A stretch of 64,000 bases of DNA, from positions 62,348,666 through 62,412,665 of the forward strand of contig CM039179.1 of assembly GCA_008360975.2 (NCBI GenBank), written 5' to 3'. Below are positions 1 to 14,370 of the stretch, piece by piece. A program made the position numbers and the translations under genes. The stretch comes from Lichenostomus cassidix. Taxonomy: Eukaryota; Chordata; Aves; Passeriformes; Meliphagidae. Position 1 is the stretch's first letter; each line of letters opens with the position of its first letter. The notes beneath the pieces were generated by a model. It was not told the origin of the DNA, searched no databases, and worked only from the letters and a program-made list of their open reading frames with translations.

Positions 1-3000
1 CGGTACTCAGAAACATGCAGAGTTAATAGTATATAGATGGATCTAGCCCCCATTTTGAAAGGTGATAATGAAACTATCATTTAATAATTTTGAAAATATT
101 ACTTACAGATTAAATAAGGACATCCAAAACCAGAATAATTAAAGGGTGGTTAGGAAGAAAAAATATATGCAGTTTGATTAAGTGAGGTAAACAGGCACAT
201 ACAAGGAAATTGGAATGATATAATATTTATTTAGTTTGGCAGAAGAATATATGATTTGAGGTAGTATTGGGAGAACATGGTGTGCAGTTATTCTGAGTTA
301 TTCTATTTTAGCAGACTTAATAATGTAATGTAATCCCCTTATTTAACATAACCATAGTTGGACTGAACAAAGCAGTACAAACTGTACATCAGAAAGATAT
401 AGGTTGGAGAGTGTTAATATTTAGAAGTGTGAATGCTTTTTGGCCAATTTGGAAAAATAAATAAGAAAATGTCAGAATTAAGAAAAATATTATATTTGGA
501 GAACTAGAAATTGCAGTTCTATGCAGTTTTGGGGTCTCCAGACTAGTAGTGTGAGGTACAGCAACAACATGAAGAGATAGTTGCTTTATTAATGCAGTTT
601 GTGTGTATGTTAGTTTGTATAGCCCAGTTTTCCATCTAAGTTGGCCAAAGCATAGAGAGCTACTTTAATTGCCCAGTTTTTATCAAGAACATGAATAACT
701 TTTCTGGGATGCTCTTGGATGCTTCTTTGAGTGGTTGTGTAGATGTGTTTCATTGCTGGTGTTCATGTGCCCTGTGAGTTCAAAGACAAATTATTTTAAC
801 AAAAAGGTCCATTAAATGGTATCAGCAGATACTTGAAGCACCCTCATATCCCCTGACCTCAGGGCATTAAATAGCCCTGTGAATACAAACATGGATGATT
901 TCATTATTTCCATCATATCACAGAGATGGAAATAATGCAGTACATGTACTGTGTGATTTACTTAACTTTAGTTGTAATAGTGTAATTAATTTCATACGAT
1001 AAATTAAGTCCCCTTATGACCATTAGCAAAATACAGTGTGAGTTAACATACTAGATATACCTCTTTGTATGTGGATAAAGGAGTCAAAGATTACTGCTGT
1101 TTAAGGTTTTCCCTAGTGTGTGATTCTTCAGAGAGCAACATATCCCATAGTAGCATTTCCTCTTTCTAAGAGGAAATATACAGCAGGAAAGCAGGGGGAG
1201 AAGAGTTCCCTTAAACAGAGATCAGTTTATATTTAAATTCTACGAGTGAAGCTATAGTTATGATTTAAGACAGTGTCTCTTGTTCAGTGTCTGAAAAGCT
1301 GGGATTCTGATCTGGGAAATATCCATTAGCAGGGTCCACTTGTATTGGCAGGGAAGTCTGATGGAGGCAAGTGAAGTGATTCTCTGTACAAGTTCCTGCC
1401 CATGCATGTAGAAGGGATAAAAAATTCATCAGCAATATGACATGTCTTTGGTTCATGTATTTTAAAGTTCAGGTCCTGAAAGAACTAATTTTATTACTTG
1501 CATACTGTCTGCAGGGACCTTGATAGTGGCTGGCTTTGTTTTAAATGCCTTATGTATTTATAGCCCCAATAGTAGTGATTGTCTTTGTACTTCAATACCG
1601 TGTCATACATAGTGCTGAGTGACTTGTTGGCCTCATGGCTTTTCTCTCTCTTATTCTCTAACAAGCTGTCCATCTTATTAGAAACAATAAACACCAGAAA
1701 TAGGGTGCCTTCTATGACTGACTGCAGAAGCAAATGTACCATTACAAATCGGTGACAGAGCCTTCTGTCTCTACAGGAAGGGTAAGAGGGCTAGCAGTTC
1801 AATGTCACTATCAGTGCCTCAGCAATTTCTTTTGCTATTTCAAATTCAGATTGGAGTAGTATCCATAATCTCCTAACCAATCACTAATCCTCAGGGATTT
1901 TGAACTGCCAGCCTGCAAGATGTCTATTTTTACATAGGGATCCATGTAGCAGAGAAAGGACATTAGATTCCTCATGGGAACTCTGGATTACATTACAGAG
2001 TGCTACCCTTGAGTCTTTGTCATGAACCAAGCAGGAATTTTCTGTTGACTTGGTGTCTGCCCTGCCTCCTACCAGAAAAATTAGCCATCACCACAGCCTG
2101 CTTCAGAAGATAAAAGCACTGAGGTGTAGTACCACCATAGATCGTTGATTCAGTTCACACAGGTCTAAAACTATATGATCAACAATTTTCAGACTTAGAA
2201 AAAAACCATCAATTTAAAACATTTTGTTATGGTTTTACTGTTATACATCATATTATCAAGAGCTTTTTACTTCCCAGAGGAGAGATTGTAGACAGCATCA
2301 GGTCAATTAAATCAGCCTTTAGGTCATCTTTCAAGATCAGTAAAAACATCTCAGCATTTATAGTCTGTCCCAAAACATTTTGTACGTTATCTACATTCTG
2401 CACTGAAAGCACAGCCTTGCAATGACCTGGTACTTGCTGCATCAGATGTCTGGGGTACAAAATAAATCCTCTCCTCATTAAACTTTGAACAAACAATACT
2501 CATTACAGTGTCGCCTTCATACCTTGATGTACCAAGGGTCTGAGTGACAGACAGATCTCTTCAGAGATAGGAATTTGCTCACATTCAAAATCTTTGTGAT
2601 TTCAGGAGATGCTTTCTCTCCATATAAATATTTCAGAGTCAGTACTCTCTGCCTTGAACAATAAACAAATTTGAGCTTGTTTTTTTAGGGATTTCCCAAA
2701 CAAGTACCAATAGTCAACATGATAATTAATTATATGTTTTTGTCAACAAGCCAGTGAGGGGCAAGACCATCCTCAGGAAATTTTATGTGACATACAGCTC
2801 TAAGTTAAGCCAGTCAGTACCAGGAAGCATTTGTGGTTAGAGCTGATAACGTTAGAGCCTTGAGCCTTTCTAACCTTCAGCATATCTAGCCATCATAGCA
2901 GGGAGTCATCAACACCAACCTGTCTTCCAGAGTCACATTTTTCAAATGGGGACATCTAAATGTGTGCTTGTTCATAACAGATACAAATAGGTGCCCTGTT

Positions 3001-6000
3001 CTAACTAGAGGGATGCTGAGAGCTCCTAACAAAATGCATTGTTTACCTGTTTATAACATGGAGTTTGTGTGCCTTTTTAAAAAATCTTTCTTTGGGTCTT
3101 GTGAAACTTTCAGTGCATTCTCTTTACCTGCTTAGCCAGACATACTCTTCCAAAATAATAATCAGATCCTGTAGCCAAACCCGGTATGATTATAGCTGAT
3201 AGACAGGGCGTTGCCTAGGTGAAATCTGCTGACAGAAACTATTTTGCAACAGTACAGATCATCTTGTGTCAAATAGAGTCACTTTAACTAGAGTTACTCA
3301 CAAACCTGAATGAAAAGACTTTCTGTTTGAGTATCCTGGCATGGTCAGTCTCCCTTAGCCTCTTCTACTTCAATAGTACAGGACTGTTTAATAACTTTGA
3401 CACTAAGTGGAGTTTACGTCATTTCTCTAATTACATTTTTCTGCAATAGCTGCTTATCTTCTTCTGTACAGTAACACAATATACTTTAACTTGTAGTAAG
3501 ATTCAGGAAAGATTTTTGTTTGTGTTTTTACCTAACAATGGAGACCTGTCGTAGCTGTCCGTATAATTTTTTGCTAATAGAAACTGTGCTTTCCTGTCTG
3601 CTTGAGAAATATTTCTGTGTCTTGTAAAACACATGGCAGGGAAAATGGGAGTATAGTGCATGGGTTATGAATCTCCTACTGAAATAATAGGAAACTCTCA
3701 CAAGATTCTGCTGTTTTTATAATGATGTTAACTGTGCTCACTTTAGGTCTACTCTAGAAACAATGCCCCCCTGCTTTAGAGAAGGCTTGAACTACTTTAG
3801 CTTCAGTTTTCTGCTTCAAATTTTAGATAAAGTTGGCTTTTATTCCTTGAGCTTTAATTATTAGCAAGTAATTTTCTTGGAATGGGGCTGATTTCTGTGG
3901 ATTGGCAAATTTTCTTCTCTTTATTTCCACTCCCTACTATTCTTTTAGATTCTGCTTGCAGGAAGACCAGCAGGGTTTTAGGAGCACAATATGCATGACT
4001 GCATCTTTTCCTCTAATGCATCTTCCCTAACAGTGGAAAAGAATGGCTCTCTCAGAATGTGCTCATCTAAGCTTCCAGTTCCCCAGGATCTTGGAAGGAC
4101 TTCTTTGCAATAGCAGCTTCAGCATCTGCCACAGATAGCAGGCAGACTGGTGGTTGATTGGCAGAGCTAAGAAGAAATAGATTTCCAGCCCAGAGGCAAT
4201 GCAGTCTTCTTTAGAGACTGGAACTACAGCACCCCTCTAACAAACAGCAGAATTTGCTTTTCAAAACAGCAATAAATGTTTTAAAATCACAAACAAAAAG
4301 GATGGACAGAGATCAACTTTTCACCTTCTCAATTAGTAAAAAAATAAGGGTGCATCAGAGGACACTAGCAGTAGGCAAGTTCAAAGCAAGTATTACAATG
4401 AATTATATTACTTTATATGTTCGTGAGTATTATACTTACAACATTCTTTGACTGAAGACAGTACGGAATAAAGAAGTTCACAACAATCTAAGGAGAGACT
4501 GCACAAGGGCCCCTGAAGAGATCTAGTGAAGGTCACTGACTGGACAAACCACATCAGGTTCAGGAAACTCCAAGCTAAAACAAAGTTGGATGGTGGAATC
4601 TAGGGGCATTATCAAATGTGCTTGTCCTGATCCTGCTGTTCACTGAGAGAATATTTGGATAAGAATTGGCTTATGTCAGCTGTTGAATATAGGTAAATGG
4701 GCTGAGTGTATGCCTGGCCTGAACCAGTCTGACCTCTCTAGTATGCTTAAAACAAAGTTTGTTTATGTATCATGACCTATTCACAGTCTTTGCAAAACTG
4801 AAACAAAATACTTTCAGGACCTTCCCCTCTTTATATTCAATCAACTAAAGTCAATCTCAGTCATTCTCATTACTGCACACTCAGCTTTGCTAACTTCACA
4901 GTCTGTAGTATTTCAAAGATTTTATAACATATGTTAATGAAATGCCTCTGCCTCTCCTCTTTCTTCTCACTTAGTCTTGTCCTTACTTGAATCAAACTTT
5001 ATTAATCTTTTTCTCTCTAGAAACTTGTTGCTACCATTGTAATTCTGAGTAGTGACTTTCCTTGTTCCTCATAGGGGCTTTCAGATTCTCTTTATTACAG
5101 AGAGGAAATCTTTGAGCCTGCCAAAGAAAAGAGCAAGAAAAGTAGTAGAAAATCCATGGGATAGTGTTGTTTCCATCACAGTAATTTGGGAGGAGGAGGA
5201 TTTTCATTCTGATCCTTCTTAAGAGAATAGATGAAATCCACAGATCTGTGATACCAAATCTGTAAGTCATATTCCAAAACACAGCAAGCCAGGTTCACAG
5301 CCTTAGGAAATTCTCAGAAATAATTTGCTTCTCTTCCTTTAAACTTGGGAAGTTGTTCTGACAGTAGGTTTACCCTTCTAAGTCACTTTGTAAGGACAAG
5401 GAAGTTTACTGGGAAGTCTCTATTTTTAGTAGAGATTAAGATGGTAATTTCTTGTGTTCAGGTCCCAGGTTAGCCCAAAGTCCGTCCAGTTTTCAGTAAA
5501 TAGGCATAGGTGCAGCTATAGCTTGAAGAGGAGTAGGATGGATGGAGAAACAGGGAAGGATTTAGAGCTCTTCATAACATCCTTTCACCCTTTCCCTCCT
5601 GCTGCTGATAAATCTGTACCTGAACAGCCACTGCATTAAAGAAAAAGCCTATCCTCTTTGGCTTCTTACTTCTAACGCCTCAGGTATTGAGGAAAGCAAG
5701 GCAAACCTCTATGCCAGGGCTCTGTCTCTTTAACTTTGTATGTACACCAGCAGGCACAGTAGGGACCCATTCTGGTTTCAACATGCTATAGTCTAAATGG
5801 CTAAAAGAGAAAGGAGGGAATTCACATTTTCTGTTACTTGTGTGGCCTTCTGGAACGATTACTCTGTGTTTAATGAGTTCTCTATGTATGCTTTCTTTAA
5901 ATTAAATGTTTCTTTTTTAACAAGACCATTTAAAGTTAATTATGAAAGTAGGGCAGCCAGTATTAAGGTTAAATTTACTATTGTATTTTAAAATAACACA

Positions 6001-7380
6001 ATAAAAATACTGTGCCACACATTTTTTATGCCAAAGTTTTAGATAATGCCAAACCACTGAAGGGGTAGAAGTCACTGGCAGAGTATTTGGAATTTTAACA
6101 TGCGGAATGTGGAAACTGCTTCTGATAGCTTTTCTTTTTCTCTTTTAATGTATTTATCTACTTTGTAGTAATGACTAGTGTTTTCAAAATTGAAAAACCC
6201 ACTGGGAGATGATAAAGTAGGTAATTTCATTTTTTCTCATTAGGTCCATGAATGAAATCTGTAAGAGGATGCGATGTACTAGTTGTGAAGTCTTCAAGGT
6301 CATGCTAATCAGAAATCATCACTTAAGTTCACCAACTAGCAGTGATTCATCCTTGTTGAATAAATCAGTTTTCAATGCTGTATGTTCTATAACATTTTTT
6401 TCTTACATGTTATGTACATTTATAGCTGCTTAATTTAACTGAGAAAAAATGAAAGGCTCCATTGCTACATTTTAATGGAATTCCGTTTTCCATCTACATA
6501 CACACTTTTATAAATTGTAACTGGAAGACAAAGTCATGGTAAAGAGAAGCCTTTAAATTTTACAGAAAATGTAAAAATTAAGAATAAGAAGTTTGTTATA
6601 TAGATGATTAAATTAAAATTGTACAGGCATGGAATCACAATCTAGATAGCAAAAAGATTCATATTTTATAAAGAGAATATATTTAATTTAATGACCCTTG
6701 TCTTTAAAATGAAAGAAAAGAAAAAGGAAATGTAAGAACGGGACAAAATAGGCAATGTAAAACAAGGCTTTTCTCTTTTCTGCTTTAAAATGTAGCTAGA
6801 ATTGATAATTGAACTCAGAGACACAAACTAATTCACCCAGTCTGCAGATAACATGCACTTGTAGTTCTGGGTCCTAAACAAACACAATATGGGCCTTGCA
6901 AGTGCTTTAGAAAGGCCTGGTTAATAATCAGTTGTCCAGGAGTCCCCTCTGACCCGCGCAGCCCTCCTTCCCTCCCAACAAAACCCCGGCAGCTGTTGCC
7001 TGGCTGAGCCATCACGGTGCAGAGCTGAGCCCTTGTCACCACTGCCTGCCTTGGCTCTGTGGCTGCGTGCAGTCAGGGCAACCTGCATCTGCAACTCGGC
7101 TTCAGAGCAAATTAAAGAAAGCTGGGTAGCTGAGTTACTGAGAACTGTCTCACAATAAGGTAGAAGGAGATGACCTAGGGTTAGATGACCCTGACTATCA
7201 AGTGTGTTGCCTTGACAAATAGTAATTGCTTGACAATTGCTCTAGGCTTGGAAAACATATGATATCATGTTCATGCTGTATCCACTGATAGAGATTGTTT
7301 TCATTACACATACTGGATATTTCTAGCTCCACTGAAGGTAGTGATGTGTGAAAACATAGATAAATTCAAACTAGAGGTCT

Positions 7381-7410
7381 AAAACTTGAAAGTCTGAAAC
7401 TTGAAAGTCT
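7381..7410. repeat. 15-bp tandem duplication
   Basis: Two adjacent 15-bp units, 7381-7395 and 7396-7410, share the core AACTTGAAAGTCT and differ at one base. This is a small local duplication with no evident function. Confidence 0.85.
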
Positions 7411-7967
7411 CTCCTTTGTTCGAGTTACTCCTTTTGGCTAGTGGATGTCTGTCTTTAACTCAAGGATCAGTCTATGTCCAGCATCTACAGTGGTGTTTGG
7501 AATTTTTTTTTTTTTTAATGCTGTCTTTTTTAGAGCTGGAGGATTTTCAGTGAAAGAATAACTCAGTTTTGTCCTTGGTGAATGCTATCGTCATAATTAT
7601 TTCCATGTATAGGTTTCAGCATTAAGGCTGTTGGATACGTAAAAGAGTAGTCCACACTCACGGCTCAGTATTTAAGACATATGCAGAAGTTCAGCATTAA
7701 TTACATATTTTAGACTCTGAAAGAAGAAGTTAATTTTTTTGGTCTGTTCTGTAACAGAACTTCCTTTTGAACTACTGTCTACAGTTACTGTTTCCTCCCC
7801 TTTCAGCAGAAGTTTTAGTGATAATATAAACATGAGCCTCTTCCAGTTGAAAATAATCTTATTTTATTTGAAATACAGTATTTCTTTTTCTGAAGAGTTG
7901 CTCAGTCTCTCCCTGAATTAATCTTATCTTTTTATGTTTTTCCTTGTTCCTTAACATGTCTTCTTAA

Positions 7968-7989
7968 GTATTGAGAAACTTCTCAATAC
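7968..7989. repeat. 22-bp near-perfect palindrome
   Basis: The arm GTATTGAGAA (7968-7977) is followed by two bases and then its exact reverse complement TTCTCAATAC (7980-7989). The surrounding DNA is simple AT-rich sequence and the symmetry does not extend further. It could form a hairpin or a two-fold symmetric protein site. Chance occurrence is possible in a window of this size. Confidence 0.85.
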
Positions 7990-10348
7990 AAGAAAGACTG
8001 CAGAGAAACACACAAGATTACACGATATTTTTATGGTGTATAGCTTGCTAAAATAAAAGAAAGGAAGGGTAGAAAGCAGGCAATGTACAGCGCTCATAGA
8101 GGCTCAAGTGGTTAGGGAGGTGTAAAGGAAAGGCGGCAGGAGTCTGTCAGGGGTCAGTACATGGTCACTCATGACCTCAGGGGCATAGAGACGTAGAATC
8201 CTTGTGACATGAGTTGCAAGAGAATGTGTGGGCTTTGATTCACTCATTTACACAGCACCAGAAAGTAAATAGGAGACTGCTTTCTTATTTGATGAAGACT
8301 TCAGTCATCCAGATCAGCATCTTCAATTAAACTTCTTATCTTTCCTTCCATTTTCATGTGCCTCTTAAGTGTTTCCAACAGGTTCTCCCTCTAGAATGAT
8401 GACTCAAATGTGTGAGAAAAGGACAGTTTTGCTATTACTTGTAAATTTGTTGTCATTATTTTCATTCTTGCTTTCAAATTAAATATCTCCCAGTCTTTAT
8501 GTTGAAACTGTGTGTTATTGACAACTACAATTGTGGCACCTAGATGTAGTATACAGCTTTGTATCTATAGACCTCAAGCTTCTTTTAAGCCTGGAATGAG
8601 ATTTTGTTCCTTTAAAACTCTCAGAGCTCAGGTAATAGTGGCTGAGGCAAGATTAAACAGGATTTATTCCTTCTCACTGTTAGGCCACTTGACAGATTGA
8701 AACAGCTCTTCTAGCCTCTGGGTGCCACTGGCTCAGCCCAGCGTTTATGCAGTGCTTCATGCAGACTCTTTCTCCCAGTGCGAAACTTGCCCTATTCCAA
8801 CAGGAGGCAGCTTACGGCTTCCTTCCACAGTTCCTACAGGAGGATCCCTGGGTGAGATATGAGGCTTTTAGTGCCCTTGCCCAGTAGGGTCTTCATCCCT
8901 AATGTGAAGAGAGTGGAAGACTGGTGAGAATTTCAGTCACCATAATTTTGGGTTTCTTTTTTTATGCGGAGATATGATATGGCATGAGAACTCCTCTTAA
9001 GAGAGATTTTCATAGTTGGATTAGCCTTTTGACATTCATTAGACATTGCTGACTAGGCACCTTGTCTTGGGAACTCTGAGTTTTGTATTTTGAAAAAAAC
9101 ACACGTGCAGGTAAACAAAATGTTGCTAAACACTTATTTCAGATCTTAGGTAATTTTAGACCTTTTTAACCCTGATATGTGTAGCACTGGCACATCCTGT
9201 AAGCATTATTTTGTCTCTTAGATTCAGTGAGATGTAGAACAGTTTTAATTGTCCCTGTCTTAGAATGGAAAAGCTACTGGTGAAATTCTGAGTCAAGGAC
9301 AGGATTGTGGCCATTGTTTAAACTCCCATTCCAAACTTTGGCCCAAAACACCATCCATCTTCCACCTTTATATAGATTTAACATCGGCAGTTTGATTTAA
9401 CTTAAAGTGTCTGTAGGAAGAGTAGCTAGCAATCTTAGATGGTGGGATGAAAGAGAGAGCAATTATATTCTTTAATGTGTTAATCACTCATGTTTATTTA
9501 AGCATACTCAGGAAATTATGGTAAGTTGCTTAACTTCTCTTTTAATTTATTTACAGGTCTACTTTACCTGTAGTGCTGAGCTATTGTGATAGTTTGATTT
9601 TTATGGTTTGCATCAAGTGAAGCTTTCAAAGCCATGTGTCAAAGGTAAGTTATTTCCATAATACTGTTATTTGTCTACATTCCTAAAAATATTGTATGTT
9701 TATGGTAGAATTTTCATCACTTTATTGAAGACTTAGCTCTGTTGAGAGGTCACATCCCGAGTAAAGGATGTTATGAAGCAGTAGGAGCTCCTGCAGCGAG
9801 CTCTGAGAGAGATTTTCTCCCAGTGCTTGCCAATATACTGAGGAAGTGTGCATACTGCACCAGCTTTTAAAATAGTGCAACCTGATCCTTTCTTTACAGC
9901 TCAAAGGGCGGGGGTAGGGGGCAAATTTGGAAGAATAGTAGCCCAGGTCCTCCTTCTCATTTTGGGTCTGGTTTTCTCTGTTGAGCGAAGAGAGCATCAA
10001 TTGTGCATGACTATTATGAGAAAGGACCCTTTGCTCTCACCCTTCACATTTCTTGTGACATAGGCTAGGTTTAATCTAGTCTGTATTAGGAGAAACTAAG
10101 TACACTTTGCAGTGTCATAATGAGATTCCCCCTCATTTTCATTTTTCCTCAATGGTATGTAAATCATTGCTTGTAAGGGATAAAAATCTGTAGGAGTTAC
10201 GAAACCAAAGTGATTGCACTAATGTGGAACTCCTTCTAGTTAATCTGCAGTGTTTATTGCTCTCCTTAGTGTCATAAAACTAAGATGAAATACACTTCAA
10301 ATCAAAAGAGACCATCTAATTTCTCCCTGTATAACTAATAAAAGTAAA

Positions 10349-10413
10349 ATTGACAAACTAAGATTGACAAAGTAAGGTGAATTAATTGACAAAGTAATTG
10401 ACAAAATACGGTA
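10349..10413. repeat. Degenerate TTGACAAA repeats
   Basis: The motif ATTGACAAA occurs four times in about 50 bp with variable spacing, twice followed by GTAA. It looks like a decayed local tandem expansion. A similar short pattern based on AAAAGTACCT follows near 10694-10728. Confidence 0.7.
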
Positions 10414-12183
10414 AATTACTAAACAAATCTTTAAAAACAAGGATGGACAATGTGTAAGTCAGGAAATGGTTTTTTTGAGAGTTGCACTTGTGTGTAGAGT
10501 TTTGAAAGTTTTCCAGATACAGGAGTTTATAGATTTAACTTAGAAAGACTACCAAAATTAATATTTAGTCAGTAGCTGAGACAGCCAATCAGTACACTGT
10601 CATACAGTGGAATTTTGTGGAATTTATTGTTTTATAAGAAAGGATGTTCATGCAAGTACCGCATTCAGCCAGAAATGAGGATACTAAGAGTCCTTAAAAA
10701 GTACCTTTAAAAGTACCTACAAAAGTATTTGTACCTGTAGTCCAAGCTAAGAACACTTTTTTAGTCTGTGCTAGGTATATCTTGTGTACACAATATGTAC
10801 ATATTTTGAAGTGATGCCCTGACTAGCTAATATCATCTATATCTCTGTTGTATTCAGAATGTTAATTGTACATGTAGAAAATACAAATGAAAACCACTAT
10901 AGTGCTTTAAAATATTAATAAGAATATTACTTCTTATGAAGCCTTGATGCCAGACTTGAAAACTGTTCTATTAGACATCCATCAATATTGCTAGAGGGTA
11001 AGACCCAGACTTTAAAAGTAGGTTCAAGAGAAGAAACTGAGGAAAACAATACTGCTTGTTTCCAGATACTAGAAATGAAACCTGCATGTGGATTTATCCA
11101 AGAATGCTATCAGTCTTCAGTTAGCAGAATCATGCCATCACTGGCTAGCTGCTGGAAGGAAGAGAGAGTTTTCCTTTCTTAACCACTTTCCATAAAACAC
11201 CAGTTACTATAAAAGGATAGCTGGAGCTGTTCTGCTTTCTTCCTGTGCCTCAGGCTCCATTTTTTAAAACTTCTTTTTCTCCCCCTGTATCTCATCCATT
11301 GTAAATAACTACTGCCCTTTCCTGCTGTTAATAGTATTGTCATATGGCTGCAACAACATAAAATGGACATTTTGGATAACATAAAAGCTGGATAGAGGCT
11401 TCTAAAAAGCAGTAACTGGACTTGCAATCTTGTTAGTTATGCATGGCTGCTGCTTGTTAAAGTGCTACTGTGCAAAAGCTGAAACACTGGAACTGCCTGC
11501 TTGCAGAACCAGGAAGACTATGCTGTCTGAATCAGTCAAATTTCCAAATGTAAGTTAGTAACACCCTTTACAGATCAAAAGATAGAAATGTGTCTAGAGA
11601 TTTAAATCTGTAAAGCTGTAGAAATCCATAGCACAGGCCTTTATGGTGATCAGAGAGAACTGCTTGTTATCATTGGGAATTGTAGGGCTGCATTTTTCAA
11701 AAAATACCTGGGATCATATGTACAGAATTACACTACAGAAAAATTAAGAAGTATTGCGCACCAAATGGTACAGACAGGCTGGTCACATATTCAGTAATAC
11801 AGCAGGAATTAAATGATAATCTTTTTCAAGTGTGAAGAAAGGAAAGGAATGGTCATTCAGGTAATCACGTTCTAAATTACTCATTTATGTACTTCAAGTA
11901 TTAAAAGAAAATCAGAGTTAGATAAATCAATAATAAACAAGCCTTATTTTTATAAACAAAAATATGATCTTGATCTTGCAGACTTAAAAAGGCTTCATAC
12001 TGTAACATAAAACTAAAAAAACCCTACATAATGTATATATTAAAATGCAGGTTTCAACCCCAGTGAGTTAATACAAATTCACTTTTCTTTGAAGTCTAGT
12101 AACCCAACTCTAATCTCCAATGGGTTTTGATAGTTAAACCAGAAAGGGCTCTCAGTGTGAGGAGGTGTGTATGTTCATAAGCA

Positions 12184-12186
12184 TAT

Positions 12187-12217
<31 letters not shown>

Positions 12218-12218
12218 C
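12184..12218. repeat. CA/TA microsatellite
   Basis: A compound dinucleotide repeat runs from a short CA tract into about ten TA units. The short open frames that cross it, rich in Tyr and Ile, are products of the repeat and not genes. Confidence 0.9.
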
Positions 12219-14130
12219 AGCTTGTTCCTTAATTGATAAATTAAAGATATACATGTGTAATACAGAGAAAGTATATTGATATCTAATACCTTTATGTGTG
12301 GGATATATAATTGACATTTGTTTATTATCTCTGGGAGTGTGACAGATCTGTGGAACAACTAATACCAATCCAAGGCCAGAATTTAAGGACAAAGCAGGTT
12401 TGAGGTACACAGAAACTTAGCTCATGGTGATGGGAGTTGGCTCCAGTTTCTGTGCCTCACTCATTAAGCCATGTCCCTACCCAAGCTGCTTTTCCAATCC
12501 GCCTAATACATCTATCCACTTTTTGTTTTCAGAGAACAGGCAGTATTGGGGCTTGCTTTATACTGTTGCCACTTTAATTCTCTCTGTGACAAGCTGCAGA
12601 GCCACAGAAGCATCCTGGCAGCAGCACTCGAGCTCCAAGTGCAGCAGAAGTAGGGAGCCGTGGAGGAGCCAGTCACAGCTCTCGGTCACTGGCCAACCCA
12701 TTGCTTGTAGAAGTTAGCATGCTCAAGCTGACATTGATCCCTCAAGGGACTAGCTACCAGCTAAACAAAACTGGAGCACAGGGCTAGCCAAGCATAGATT
12801 CTCTGTGACCCTGTGTCAGGACCTGTCATCCTGTTGTAAAAGCTAGCTATGTTACCTCCTTGCCCTCTGAGACTCCCAGGGAATCCCCAAGTAAATGAAG
12901 AGAGGCGTTATTTACATCTCTTTCATGTCTCCAGCCCAATTTTTTTTCTTTTCTTTTTTATTTTTTTTTTTTTAATAACACAAAAATAACGAAAAACCCA
13001 AGAGATGGTGGAGTACTTTAAAATGGCATATTTGTTCCCTTATGAAGGCTTGCTACAACAAAACAAGAATAATTTGCTCTATTAATTATAGATAATAGAA
13101 AATGTGAAAGTATCTCTGTGGTTAAAGAAGGGAACATACTCTCATTGATGGTATCAATACTGTTGTATACAGCTGGGAAAGGCAGACAGATTGGAATATT
13201 ACTGGTAGTTTAGAATATTTAGAAGCCAGGAGTTCTATAAAGTCTATTAAATACGCTGAGGGTAGAAATGCTCATTTGCTTTTGCAGAGGAAATAGAGCA
13301 AAGATACACCAGAGCAGAGAAAGCTAGCAGGACAAAGGAGATACTATTGACTCATTCCAGACTGCCGACTTAGCAGCTCAACTTTGTTTCCTTTTAACTT
13401 TTGTAACAGTAGGAGCTCAAAGCTTTTCAGTCTATTTTCTGCACAAATAGAAACACCCAGACTTCAAAAAGTAATACGCTTTGAAGAAACCCAAACCATT
13501 AACACATTAAAAACTGTGTGTACTATTAAACAAGGCTTCATGAGTACTTGAATTTTGCAGCAAGTAAGTGCTGGTGTTTTGGTAATAATTTTACACTGCT
13601 GCATTCTGGCAGACAATTCTTGACAAATATCAGTTTGTAAAGTACTTTTTTGTTGGTTTTAGTGTGATACAGTTTTATTGACTTTGCAGTGGGTAAGTAC
13701 TGCTTCAATATTTTCACAGGCTGAGTAAACCCCACAGACACTTTTTCCCAACGCAGTAGCATATTGCAACAAGTTTCTAACCCCATAACATTACACTTGT
13801 AACACTGGGGAAAGCATACGATGTGTGAAATTTAGATCTTATCCTCGGTACTTAAATCTATATCCCTTAAAAAAAAAAAAAAGAAGTAATGTTTTTGTTG
13901 GCCATTCTGGACAATGGAGTGTTCAGAGCCATCGATATGACGGCTTCTACACTGACGGCGTCCCTGTGCCAAAGTCCCACCAGGACCATATTCCCCGGCA
14001 GGAGAGCTATCCCCGCATCCCCGCTCGCTGCCGGAGGGAGCGGTGGAACATCACAGACACCCCACGCTTACAGACACACCTCGCCTCTCTCACGGGCAAT
14101 CCCTTCTCGAGCGTACCGTGTGCGCTGAAA

Positions 14131-14150
14131 ACGTCATAAAACGTCATAAA
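14131..14150 (-). promoter_or_regulatory. Tandem CRE/ATF half-sites
   Basis: The 10-bp unit ACGTCATAAA is repeated exactly twice. On the minus strand each unit reads TTTATGACGT, which joins a TGACGT cyclic-AMP-response half-site to a TTTAT core like that preferred by posterior HOX and CDX factors. The exact 10-bp period, one helical turn, would put two bound bZIP dimers on the same face of the DNA. The pair sits at the left edge of the CpG domain. Binding is inferred, not shown. Confidence 0.55.
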
Positions 14151-14362
14151 CTCAAACCGATGGGCATCGCGTAAGCCACGGTTGAAGTTTGGAAGCACGT
14201 AGTGCTGGGCTCGGCGGGGCCCTGCCGCCCCCTGCCCCGAGCCGCTCAGGGCGCCGGTCCCGCGGGGCGCGGGGGGAGCGGGGCGGGCGGGGCGCCCGTG
14301 CTCTGCCGTGGCGTCGGGGGGCCGCGCCCCCCCCCCGTTGGCGCGGCGGGCTGTCACTCAGG

Positions 14363-14370
14363 CGACGTCA
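14363..14370. promoter_or_regulatory. CRE-like octamer
   Basis: The octamer CGACGTCA differs from the palindromic CRE consensus TGACGTCA at one position. It lies 213 bp from the end of the tandem half-site pair, and a TGACGC variant follows at about 14425. Together they make a small cluster of potential CREB/ATF sites in the dense part of the CpG island. Confidence 0.5.

Larger units (their letters stand above)
1..13800. other. AT-rich non-coding flank, left side
   Basis: This stretch is AT-rich and almost free of CpG dinucleotides. Open frames are short, mostly under about 105 codons, overlap on both strands and resemble no protein family I recognise. I see no convincing exon with splice signals, no RNA gene and no well-preserved transposable element. 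It contains only small tandem repeats, a microsatellite and a palindrome, listed separately. It could be an intron or an intergenic region. If the minus-strand promoter proposed near 15.5 kb is real, this would be the first intron of that transcript. Confidence 0.7.
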
